Made by a program: the position numbers and the translations under genes. The notes under the pieces are model-generated. The model saw nothing but the letters and a program-made list of their open reading frames with translations. It was not told where the DNA came from and did not search any database. A stretch of 40,328 nucleotides of DNA from Bacteroidota bacterium (GTDB lineage: Bacteria; Bacteroidota; Bacteroidia; Bacteroidales; JABHKC01), in contig JABHKC010000018.1 in NCBI GenBank assembly GCA_018692315.1, positions 1-40,328 of the forward strand, given 5' to 3'. Shown here piece by piece: positions 8,840 through 18,400 of this stretch (positions within the stretch are counted from its first letter, which is position 1; each line of letters opens with the position of its first letter).

Positions 8840-8853
8840 TTATGAAATAAAAT

Positions 8854-11751
8854 ATGCAAAACAATTTTTTATCAAATGTAGCAACATTCATTTTTCAAAA
8901 TCACAAAGAAAATCTGTCAGATTTGTACATTGTTTTTCCGAATAATCGTGCAAAATTATTTTTCCAAAAATATCTTTCAACTCTGAGCGATAAACCAATT
9001 TGGTCGCCAACAATTCTCAGTATTTCTGCACTTTTTCAGAAGTATTCAGAATATCAAATTTCCAATAATTTAGTGCTAATATTTGAGCTGTATAAAATAT
9101 TTCAGCAAGAAAAAATTGCACAGGAGAAATTCGATGAGTTTTATTATTGGGGCGAAATGCTTCTAAAAGATTTTGATGATATTGATAAAAATTTGGTCGA
9201 TGCAAAAAATCTATTTCAAGATTTATCATCAATCAAAGATATTGAAAATAGATTTTATTATTTGTCTGAAGAACAAATACTTGCTATTAAACAATTTTGG
9301 AGCAGTTTCAAGCCTCCGAAAATATCTGATCATCAGGCAGATTTTATTGAAATTTGGCATGTTCTCTACGATGTATATTCAAAATTTAAGAAGCATTTGC
9401 AAACCAAATCTTTGGCATACGAAGGAATGCTTTATAAAAATACTGCCGAAAAAATTATTGATGGGAACCAATTAGAAATTGAATTTGATAAGGTGATTTT
9501 TGTTGGTTTTAATGCAATAAATCCTTGCGAAGAAATTCTTTTTAATCATTTGAAAAAACGTCAAATAGCTGAGTTTTATTGGGACTTCGATTCCTATTAT
9601 GTGAACGATAAAAAACAAGAAGCCGGAATTTTTATTAGAAAAAACTTGAAACAATTTCCACCGCCCAAAGAATTTGTGGAAAAGCATGATGATAAAAACT
9701 CTCAGGCTTTATTTAATTCTTTTGGCCATGAAAAACATATTGAATTTATCAGTTCGCCTTCCGATTTTACTCAAGCCAAAATTGCTCATAAAATATTAGA
9801 TAAAAACTTTACAGAGTCAGATTTTTTTGACACAAAAACCGCTCTGGTTCTTGCCGATGAAAATTTGTTGCAGCCTGTGCTGAATTCAATTCCCGAGCAT
9901 ATTTCTTCTATAAATGTTACTATGGGTTTTCCAGTGAAATCTACACCGGCTTTTAGTTTAATTCAGCATTTGTTCGAGCTACAAAAAAATGCTACGAGCG
10001 ACACAAATGGAAAAATTTCCTATTATTTCAAGGATATTCTAGCTTTATTGAAACATCAATATATCAATCAGTTTTCTGCTGAATTTTCAGAAAAAATTAT
10101 TGAGCTTATTAATTTAAAAAATAGAAGCTTTATTCCTGAGAGCAGGCTGCATGCAAATGAATTGTTGAAAAAAATATTTGTAAAAGCTGATAGTTTTGAT
10201 GATTTTTCCGAATATTTGCTAAATATTCTTCATTCAATTTTCTCTCATTTTAGCACAAATGACACTTCAAAATTTCAAATAGAAAAAGAATATTTATATC
10301 AAATATATTTAAGTATCAAGCAATTGAACGATATTTTGCTTGGGCAGCAATTCGAAATTGATACAAAAACATATATTTCTCTTCTTAAACAAATAATCAA
10401 AAACCTGAGAGTACCATTTTTTGGCGAGCCACTGACCGGTCTTCAAATTATGGGAATATTGGAAACCAGAGTGTTAGATTTCGAAAATGTAATAATTCTT
10501 TCGATGAATGAGGGGAAACTTCCAGCAATAAAATCGTCATCGTCCTTCATTCCTTTCAATCTACGAAAAGGATTTGGGATGTCCACCATTCAACACAATG
10601 ATGCAATTTATGCTTATTATTTCTACAATTTAATTCAGCGTGCAAAAAACATTTACCTTGTTTATCATACTCAATCGTCTGGAACCGAAAAAAACGAAAA
10701 AAGTAGATTTTTGCATCAACTAAAATTTGAATCTGATTTTCAAATTACTGAAAAAAACATTTCTTACAACATTAATATTCAGAAAAAAGAAGAAATTTCG
10801 GTGCCATGGTCAGCACAAATTGGCGAAGAAATTAATAAATTTATATCCCCAAACGGACAAAAATACCTTTCGCCAAGTGCCATAAATTTGTTTTTAGATT
10901 GCAAGCTAAAATTCTATTTCCAACATATTGCAAAAATGAAGGTTTCCGAGACTTTGCTCGAAGAAATTGACGCTATAATGTTTGGAAATATTTTGCATAA
11001 AACCATTGATATTCTTTACGAACCATTCAAAAACAAAAAAGTCAGCGATAACAATTTGGATGCAATTTTAAAAAACAAAGATTTGGTTGATAAAGCAATT
11101 AAAATGGCATTTCAAAAGGAATATTTCAAAACTGGCAAAAACGAAGAAATCGCAGAACCGGAAATTCAAGGCAGAAATATTATAATTTTTGAAGTGATAA
11201 AAAAATATGTACGACAGATTGTTAAAATTGATAAGCACAAAACTCCGTTCGAAATTGTTGGCTTGGAAGATAAATTTAAAATTCAATTTCCAATAAAATC
11301 GGCAGATGTCGATTTGAAAATTAACCTTGGCGGGACAATAGATAGAATTGATGATTTTGCCAACATAAGGCGAATTATTGACTATAAAACCGGTCAGGTA
11401 AAATTGAGTTTTAAGTCGATTGAATCTTTATTTATTAGCGATGACAATAAACGAAACAATGCAGCTTTTCAAACTTTTTTGTATTGTCTGATGTATAAAA
11501 ACCAAACAAACTATGGTGGAGTTTTAGTGCCCGGCTTATATTTCACCAAAGAGCTTTTCAACAAAAATTTCGATTATAATATTAAAATGAACAAAAATCA
11601 AATTTTGAATTATAAGGACTATGCGAATGAGTTTGAAAATCGCCTGCAAAATCTACTTCTCGAAATTTTCGATAGAAATTTGATTTTTGAACAAACAAAA
11701 AATAGCGATTTGTGTAAATATTGCGATTATTCTAATATTTGCGGGAAATAA
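8854..11751 (+). CDS. AddB-like PD-(D/E)XK nuclease/inactivated helicase
   Basis: A 965-residue protein of the AddB family, the partner of the AddA helicase-nuclease that resects double-strand DNA ends for RecA recombination. The C-terminal nuclease is intact: C683 in LFLDCKLKFYF, a GTIDRID block near 827-832, DYKTG with D843 and K845, and the terminal cysteines 954, 957 and 963 (CKYCDYSNIC). The four cysteines match the 4Fe-4S staple of AddB. The N-terminus (LYIVFPNNRAKLFFQKYL) has no Walker A motif, so the helicase-like half is presumably structural. Length is normal for Bacteroidota homologues. The AddA partner is not next to it: upstream is a long palindrome and downstream, after only 3 bp, is the stop codon of convergent dnaB. 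Confidence 0.85.
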   Translation: MQNNFLSNVATFIFQNHKENLSDLYIVFPNNRAKLFFQKYLSTLSDKPIWSPTILSISALFQKYSEYQISNNLVLIFELYKIFQQEKIAQEKFDEFYYWGEMLLKDFDDIDKNLVDAKNLFQDLSSIKDIENRFYYLSEEQILAIKQFWSSFKPPKISDHQADFIEIWHVLYDVYSKFKKHLQTKSLAYEGMLYKNTAEKIIDGNQLEIEFDKVIFVGFNAINPCEEILFNHLKKRQIAEFYWDFDSYYVNDKKQEAGIFIRKNLKQFPPPKEFVEKHDDKNSQALFNSFGHEKHIEFISSPSDFTQAKIAHKILDKNFTESDFFDTKTALVLADENLLQPVLNSIPEHISSINVTMGFPVKSTPAFSLIQHLFELQKNATSDTNGKISYYFKDILALLKHQYINQFSAEFSEKIIELINLKNRSFIPESRLHANELLKKIFVKADSFDDFSEYLLNILHSIFSHFSTNDTSKFQIEKEYLYQIYLSIKQLNDILLGQQFEIDTKTYISLLKQIIKNLRVPFFGEPLTGLQIMGILETRVLDFENVIILSMNEGKLPAIKSSSSFIPFNLRKGFGMSTIQHNDAIYAYYFYNLIQRAKNIYLVYHTQSSGTEKNEKSRFLHQLKFESDFQITEKNISYNINIQKKEEISVPWSAQIGEEINKFISPNGQKYLSPSAINLFLDCKLKFYFQHIAKMKVSETLLEEIDAIMFGNILHKTIDILYEPFKNKKVSDNNLDAILKNKDLVDKAIKMAFQKEYFKTGKNEEIAEPEIQGRNIIIFEVIKKYVRQIVKIDKHKTPFEIVGLEDKFKIQFPIKSADVDLKINLGGTIDRIDDFANIRRIIDYKTGQVKLSFKSIESLFISDDNKRNNAAFQTFLYCLMYKNQTNYGGVLVPGLYFTKELFNKNFDYNIKMNKNQILNYKDYANEFENRLQNLLLEIFDRNLIFEQTKNSDLCKYCDYSNICGK

Positions 11752-11754
11752 ATC

Positions 11755-13308
11755 TTAAAAAGGAGCCGATTGATCATTATCTTTTTCTTTAAAAATATCA
11801 TTAGTTGGGAAATTATCAGTTGTACCTGAACCTTCTTCCTGGCTATTAAATTTTGAGGGTACGCTAACTGTATTTTCGGAATATACCGGATTTCCTGCAT
11901 TTGCAAAAATATTAAAATCAACATCAACGAATTTTGCAAAATGCGGCAAGAATTTAAGATTTACAGTTTCAGTAGCTCCATTTCTGTGTTTTGCAATTAT
12001 AATTTCAGCTACACCTTTTAGAGAATTTCCTTCTTTGTCGGCATCAAGTCCATAATATTCCGGGCGATGAATAAAAACCACCATATCAGCATCTTGCTCT
12101 ATAGCACCCGATTCTCTCAAATCTGAAAGCATTGGTCTTTTGTGAATTCCTGTCCGAGCTTCCACACCTCTATTTAGCTGCGATAGTGCAATTATTGGAA
12201 CGTCAAGCTCTTTTGCGAGAGCCTTTAGCGATCGAGAAATTATGCTTACTTCTTGCTCTCGATTTCCTCGGTTCATATCAATACCGGCAGTCATAAGCTG
12301 GAGATAATCAATCATTATCAATTCAACTTTTTTCTTCTGCTTCAACAGTCTTCGGCATTTTGCCCGTAATTCAAAAATTGAAATTGCCGGCGTATCATCA
12401 ATAAAAATTGACGCTTCCTGTAAGCTGGATATTTTCTTTTCGAGCTGTTCCCACTCAAAACCTTCCAATTTTCCATTTCTGATTTTTTCGGAAGCTAATT
12501 CTGTTTCTGAAACTATTAGTCTGTTTACAAGCTGCACGGCTGACATTTCGAGAGAAAAAATTGCTACGGAATGACCAAGCTCAACCGAAATATTTCTTGC
12601 TAAGGATAAAATAAAAGCAGTTTTTCCCATCGATGGTCTGGCTGCTATAATTATCAAATCGGATTTTTGCCAACCCGAGGTAATCCTATCAATATTTGTA
12701 AAACCCGAAGGTACGCCGCTATATTCTTTAGAATTTTTTCCAGCTTCCTCAATTCTCTTAATAGCTTCATCTACAAGCGGTTTAATCTCCTGAGTTTCTT
12801 TTTTGATATTTCCTTCAGAAATTTTAAAAAGTTCGGATTCAGAAAAATTCAAAAGTTCGAGAATATCATTATTCTCATCATAAGCTTTTCTTTGAATTTC
12901 GCTCGAAACACGTATCAGCTCTCGTTGAATATATTTTTGTACGACAATTCTGGCATGGAAATTTACGTGTGCAGCCGAACCAATTCTACTTGTCAATTGT
13001 GTAATATAAAATGGCCCGCCTACTTCATCAAGTTCGTTGTTTCTTCTTAACTGCTCTGTAACTGTAAGTATATCAATTGATTCGTTTGCTGAAGCTAATT
13101 GAAAAATTGCTTTATATATTTTTTGATGTTGCTCTTTATAAAAACTTTCGGGTTTTAAAAGTTCTATCACAGAATCGATTGCATTAGACTCAAGCATTAA
13201 AGCACCGAGCACAACTTCTTCTACATCAACTGCTTGCGGAGGAAGCTTACCTATTAATGATTGCTGATTTTCCGGAGATTTTGAATCGAAACTTTTTTTT
13301 GAACTCAT
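11755..13308 (-). CDS. dnaB: Replicative DNA helicase DnaB
   Basis: A 517-residue hexameric helicase that unwinds DNA ahead of the replication fork. Residues about 22-125 are the DnaB N-terminal domain (PPQAVDVEEVVLGALMLE). Residues about 195-475 are the RecA-like motor, with Walker A ARPSMGKT at 223-230, FSLEMS near 251, Walker B LIMIDYLQL at 330-338 and the GAIEQDADMVVFIHR block further on. The C-terminal tail of about 45 residues is polar and probably disordered, as is usual in this phylum. No intein is present. It converges on the addB-like gene with 3 bp between stop codons and no terminator, so the two transcripts must overlap at their ends. Confidence 0.97.
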   Translation of the reverse strand: MSSKKSFDSKSPENQQSLIGKLPPQAVDVEEVVLGALMLESNAIDSVIELLKPESFYKEQHQKIYKAIFQLASANESIDILTVTEQLRRNNELDEVGGPFYITQLTSRIGSAAHVNFHARIVVQKYIQRELIRVSSEIQRKAYDENNDILELLNFSESELFKISEGNIKKETQEIKPLVDEAIKRIEEAGKNSKEYSGVPSGFTNIDRITSGWQKSDLIIIAARPSMGKTAFILSLARNISVELGHSVAIFSLEMSAVQLVNRLIVSETELASEKIRNGKLEGFEWEQLEKKISSLQEASIFIDDTPAISIFELRAKCRRLLKQKKKVELIMIDYLQLMTAGIDMNRGNREQEVSIISRSLKALAKELDVPIIALSQLNRGVEARTGIHKRPMLSDLRESGAIEQDADMVVFIHRPEYYGLDADKEGNSLKGVAEIIIAKHRNGATETVNLKFLPHFAKFVDVDFNIFANAGNPVYSENTVSVPSKFNSQEEGSGTTDNFPTNDIFKEKDNDQSAPF

Positions 13309-13351
13309 TTGAATTTCTATTTAGATAAAATTTACAAAATTATAATATTGC

Positions 13352-13383
13352 CAAACTTATGAATATCAATTTTGCCAAAGTTA
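13352..13383 (-). promoter_or_regulatory. Probable dnaB promoter in a tandem repeat
   Basis: Minus-strand TAAGTTTG (13352-13359) and TAACTTTG (13376-13383) both fit the TAnnTTTG -7 consensus. They lie in a 19-bp direct repeat (13348-13366 and 13372-13390, 24 bp apart, two mismatches). The upstream copy could supply the -33 TTTG for the downstream one, although the 16-bp spacing is short. Start near 13345 would give a leader of about 37 nt. Confidence 0.4.
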
Positions 13384-13390
13384 TGAACAT

Positions 13391-13437
13391 GTCGTTTTTT
13401 GACATTTAACTAATCATAAAATATGTTCAAAAACGAC
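13391..13437. repeat. Inverted repeat between transporter gene and dnaB
   Basis: GTCGTTTTTTGACAT (13391-13405) and ATGTTCAAAAACGAC (13423-13437) are near-perfect reverse complements around a 17-base loop. It lies 31 bp beyond the stop of the transporter gene on its downstream side. There is no T run, so it is not a standard terminator; it may be an operator for dnaB or a processing hairpin. Confidence 0.5.
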
Positions 13438-13467
13438 TTATTTTCAGTAGTATAGTTTGTTGATAAT

Positions 13468-14748
13468 TTATTTCGATTTTTTTAAAGACCAAAACATCAT
13501 GCCAATTGCAAAAACTAATGACACTATTGCAATAATAAAATTGCCTGAAAAACCAATTTTATTGTAAAAATATATTCCAATAATCGGGGCAAACGCAGCC
13601 CTAACACCTGTCAGAGTCAGATGAATTGACTGATACTGACCAGCATCTTCATTCTTGCAAAAATAAGCCGAACCTATGAACCAAAGCAAAGCCATAGTTG
13701 CAGCAAAAATTCCATAGAAAAAAAACGATAGAAGAAGCGAATAATAGATTTTAATATCAAAAACTATGAAGTGTTGTGGCATATATTCAGTAATTGTCAT
13801 AAATACAAAATATAGCAGTAATGCGGAATAAGTGATTATTGCAAATTTTCGTGGATCGATTTTTCCAAGAAGTTTCCCAAAAAATGGCAATAAAACAATT
13901 GCAAGAATATTGTAGGCATTTTTGTAAAAAGCAACACTCGAATAATTCAAATTCAGTGCTTTATCAAAAAAAATGGTTATCACCGAAACCGAAACCATAA
14001 ACGAAAATCCGTAGAGCATAAAACCAATTTCAAAATCGCGATATGGCTTGTTTTTTTGAATTATATCAATCATATTATTTATTGACTCAGCAATGGTTTT
14101 CCAAAATTTTTTCCTATTCAAGTTTACTGGGATTTCCTCATATTTTATTCTAGAAAGAAGGTTTATTGAAATTATACCAAGCAAACCGAGAAAAGGATAT
14201 ATGTACACGAAGGCATAATTGTCGTAATCGAGCAAGAAACCGAAAAAGAATGTTGAAATTAGTAATACAATTTTGTTGACAGAAGTAGCATAGCTATATA
14301 ATTTTCCAAAATTATGATGAGAATAATTGCTCTTCAAAAATGCGTTTATTGTAGGAAGAACAATTGTAGAAGCAAGAAAATAGACAAAAAATATTGCAAG
14401 AAAAATGTAGTGATAGTACGAACTTCCAAGCATTTCTTCGCTGTTGCTCGGAAAAAACATTAATAAAACTAATGGCAGACGTGTTGAAAATGAAATAATT
14501 CGCAGCAGCTTTTTTTTGTTTTGAATTCTTTTCAAAATTTCCATTAGAAAAATTGAAAACAAAAAAACAACTACAGAAAACTGAAATAAAAAACTTAGCT
14601 GATAATCAGTTCCGAGTAAGCTTTTTATAAATACAAATTCGTTTAAGACTAAGATTCCGGCAATTATTCCTTCAATAATGGAATATGCCAAATGAAGTTT
14701 GAAAGTTCTACGCTCCTCTCCTACTACATCTTTCAGATATATATTCAT
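13468..14748 (-). CDS. MFS-like integral membrane transporter
   Basis: A 426-residue polytopic inner-membrane protein with about twelve hydrophobic segments, the first at residues about 20-45 and the last near 395-420 (FIIAIVSLVFAIGMMFWSL). A positively charged cytoplasmic loop with NLNRKKFWKTIAESINN lies near the middle (about residue 205), as is usual between the two six-helix halves of major facilitator proteins. Substrate cannot be told; I see no family-specific motif. The N-terminal start MNIYLKDVVGEERRTFKLHLAYS places a short cytoplasmic tail before helix 1. It lies 160 bp upstream of dnaB on the same strand but has its own likely promoter. Confidence 0.75.
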   Translation of the reverse strand: MNIYLKDVVGEERRTFKLHLAYSIIEGIIAGILVLNEFVFIKSLLGTDYQLSFLFQFSVVVFLFSIFLMEILKRIQNKKKLLRIISFSTRLPLVLLMFFPSNSEEMLGSSYYHYIFLAIFFVYFLASTIVLPTINAFLKSNYSHHNFGKLYSYATSVNKIVLLISTFFFGFLLDYDNYAFVYIYPFLGLLGIISINLLSRIKYEEIPVNLNRKKFWKTIAESINNMIDIIQKNKPYRDFEIGFMLYGFSFMVSVSVITIFFDKALNLNYSSVAFYKNAYNILAIVLLPFFGKLLGKIDPRKFAIITYSALLLYFVFMTITEYMPQHFIVFDIKIYYSLLLSFFFYGIFAATMALLWFIGSAYFCKNEDAGQYQSIHLTLTGVRAAFAPIIGIYFYNKIGFSGNFIIAIVSLVFAIGMMFWSLKKSK

Positions 14749-14770
14749 TTACAGTCGATTGAAAAATTTG

Positions 14771-14778
14771 CAAAGATA
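14771..14778 (-). promoter_or_regulatory. Possible -7 element of the transporter gene
   Basis: TATCTTTG on the minus strand fits TAnnTTTG and lies 22 bp before the ATG at 14748, which gives a leader of about 15 nt. A -33 box is not clear. Confidence 0.35.
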
Positions 14779-15431
14779 ATATGCTTTTTGCATCTAATAA
14801 ATTATAAATTATTAATACTTAATATGTAGTTTATCAGGCTGTTTTATCAATAATAGATTATTATTTAATATTTTTATTTGCAATAAGAAAACTTAGAGTA
14901 TTAAAGTTTTTATCCTCCTTGATTCAACAATTTTAAGAAATTATATTTTTTAAAATAATTCCAACTAAGATATTGGTTTTCTATAACTTTTGTTAATATT
15001 TGATTATTACAAACACGTAAAAATGTTTTTAAATTAATCAAATTTTTTTTACCTTTGGAAGGTTTGACTTTGATTATTGGAAATTTTAAGAAATTAAGAA
15101 TTATTGTTATAGGAAATATTAAAATAGGACAAAACAGTAACTTACATAATTATGTTGGAAGAATTATGGAACAAAACAAGAAAGATGATAATGCTATCAT
15201 TGCATAAATTACCATATCTCATCAAGAAGATCGCAAAAAACTCCTGAAACAGACTATAATAATTATATTTCAAAACCAAAAATATGAATAAATCTATGAG
15301 GAAGTTGAAAAATATTTGTGAAAGTAGTTATTAGGTTGTCATTAATTATCATTTGCAGTACGAAAACAGTATAGTACGAGATAAATGACATGAAGTAAAT
15401 AACTCGAAATTTGCTCAAAAAATATTAAAAT
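14779..15431. other. Long AT-rich intergenic region, mostly leader of the PocR kinase
   Basis: No convincing gene. The longest plus-strand open frame with an ATG that I noted is a 31-codon frame at 15152-15247 (MLEELWNKTRKMIMLSLHK...), without a family match. The kinase promoter candidate at 15050-15057 would leave about 370 nt of untranslated leader, unusually long. I found no recognisable riboswitch or RNA fold in it by eye. Confidence 0.5.
15050..15057 (+). promoter_or_regulatory. Possible -7 element of the PocR hybrid kinase
   Basis: TACCTTTG matches TAnnTTTG after a run of T. No strong -33 box is seen (TGTTTTT at 15024-15030 is the nearest). The distance to the kinase ATG is about 375 bp. 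Confidence 0.3.
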
Positions 15432-18400
15432 ATGGAAAATCTTGATAACAAAACTAAAGATCAACATCAAAAACACTTAGTTGATGGGAAATATTCATTT
15501 AAGGATTTAGTTGATATAGACCAGTTACGTGCGGTGTTCGAACGATTCTCGAAGGCCACAGGATTTACCACAGGACTTATTTCATATCCCAATCAGGAGT
15601 TACTTATCCGTACAGGTTGGAGGGATATTTGCACCAAGTACCACCGTAGTTTATCCAACTCGGAAATTCACTGCAAGCAAAGCAATTTGGAACTTACCTC
15701 TTTGCTGAATGAGCAAAAGTCACTAAACATCAAACACTGCGAAAATGGGTTAATAGATGGTGCTACACCAATTATCATTAAGGGCACACACGTAGCAAAT
15801 CTTGTTACAGGCCAGATACTTTTCGAAAAACCTGATATTAAACAGTTCAGAAAACAAGCTGAAACCTATGGTTACAATGTGGATACTTACCTCGAAGCAC
15901 TTAAAAAGGTTCCGGTTGTATCAGAAAGGAAATTCAAAGAAGTAATGGAATTTTTATCTGAAATGGCAGTAATGCTTGCCGAGCAGGGATTAGTCGAACT
16001 ACAAAGTCGTGAGGCTGCTCAAACCATTTTTGAGAGCGAAGAAAGGTTCAAACGACTTTTTAATAATTTAGGTGAGGCTGTTTTTGTTGCTGAAATTGGT
16101 TTTATTAACAGGGGACAAATTTTGGAAATTAATCCTGCAGCAGAAAAACAAACAGGCTACTCAAGAAATGAACTAATTGGTATGAATATAGCGAAAGATC
16201 TTGCCATTCCTAAATCCGGAGAGATCAGTCTTGATGAATGGGACACAAACTTGTTAAATGGTGAGCCCATTACTACTACTGAGAAAAAAAGGAGAAAGGA
16301 TGGAACTCAATACTGGGTAGAAGTTATTGTTACACCGATTGAATATAAGGGTATAAAAGCATGTTTATCAATAAACCGAGACATCACCAAGCAAAAGAAA
16401 GCAGAGGATGAGTTGAAAGAAAGTGAAAAACGATATAGAACCCTCACAGAAGCAGCTCAGGATTCTGTTTTCATCATCGACCGCCAAGATAATATTACAT
16501 TTGTAAATTCCTATGGAGCGAGTCTGTTTGGACAATTACCGAAAGATATAATTGGGAAACCACGCAAAATGATGTTTCCTCCTGAGGTATTTGAAAGCCA
16601 AAAGATAGATCTTCAACAAGTATTCAAATCCGGCAAGCCAATAATAAAAGATGCTAAAATTTCATATGGAAAACATGAAGTATGGCAAAGTACACGTTTA
16701 GTTCCGTTAAAGAGCGACACAGGCGAAATTTATGCCGTATTAGGTATTTCACGTGACATCACCGACCTCAAGTACACGGAATCAGCATTGAAGGAAAGCG
16801 AACGATTCCATCGGGTACTCCTGGATGATATGGTAACTTTTGTTACAGTTTTAAAACCGAACGGAGAAGTGATTTTTGTTAATAATACAACTCTAAAAGT
16901 TGGAGGACTAAGACTTGAAGATGTTGTGGGCAAGAAATATTACAATTGTGCATGGTGGACCCATTCGGAAGAAGTCCGCCAAACTGTAAAAAAATTTGTT
17001 GAGCAATGTGGGTGTGGCGAGACCTTAATCCACGACATACAGATTCGTAAAGCTGATGGTTCTTTAATGTGGATTGAGTTTAGCATGCATCCTATTTTTG
17101 ACGAGGATGGTAGTGTTAAATATCTTATTCCTGAAGGGCGCAACATTAGTGTACGAAAAAAAGCAGAAGAAGATATTTCAAAACTATCTATTGCTGTAGC
17201 ACAAAGCCCTTCAGTAATTGCAATCACAGATTTAAAGGGAAACTTAGAATATGTGAATCCTAAATTTACTGATCTTACCGGATATACTTTTGAAGAAGCC
17301 ATAGGTCAAAATCCAAAAATTTTGAAATCAGATTATCAATCTGATGTAGTTTATAAAGAATTATGGAAAACAATTACTTCAGGTAAAGAGTGGCGGGGAG
17401 AATTTCACAATAAAAAGAAAGACGGAGAACTATTTTGGGAAGCTGCATCTGTTTCTCCGATTATAGACAAACAAGGAAAAACAATTAGTTATATAAAAGT
17501 TGCTGAAGATATTACTGAACGAAAACGAGCCGAGCAAATTCAAAAGGTATTATACAATATTTCCAATGCAGCTATCACCACTGATAATCTTAAAAAATTA
17601 ATTGATCTGATACGTAAAGAGCTTGGGACAATCATTGATACAACAAATTTTTATGTAGCCTTGTACAATGAAAAAACAAATGAATTTTCATTACCATTTC
17701 ATATAGACAAATTTGATAAAATCGTAACATTTTCGGCAGAAAAAACACTAACAGCTTATGTGGTAAAAAACAAAAAATCACTATTGGCAACAAAAGAGGT
17801 GAAAAATAATCTAGTTCAATCAGGTGAAGTTGAATTAATTGGGACAGATTCAGAAGTTTGGCTGGGAGTACCACTTAAAATTGAAGGAAAAGTAACAGGA
17901 GTTTTTGCAGTACAAAATTATACAGATAAAAATACATTTAACGAATCCGATTTGAAAATGCTTGAATTTGTATCTGACCAGATCAGTATTTCAATAGATA
18001 GGAAAAAGGCCGTAGAGGATTTGATTATCGCATTAAAAAAAGCCGAAGAAAGCGACCGTCTTAAAACCGCCTTTTTACAAAATGTAAGCCATGAGATACG
18101 CACACCAATGAATGGTATTCAAGGCTTTATTGAATTATTAAAAGAACCAAATCTTTCTGGCGACGAACAGCAAGAATTCTTAAGAATTATTCAGCAAAGT
18201 GGCAACCGCATGCTGAAAACTATTAAAGATTTGATGGATATTTCATTGATAGAATCAGGACAGGTGAAGATTTCTGTTTCAGAAATAAATTTAAACAAAC
18301 AAAACGAAAACTTTTATAATATATATAAAACTGAAGTTGAAGAAAAAGGAATGAACCTTATCATTATAAATACATTAGGTGATCAAAATGCAAATATTAA

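Noticed and set aside
12667-13050. 127-codon plus-strand frame
   Set aside because: It lies wholly inside dnaB on the opposite strand and its translation is low-complexity without any family pattern.
16940-17302. 120-codon minus-strand frame inside the PocR kinase
   Set aside because: Antisense shadow of conserved PAS domains.
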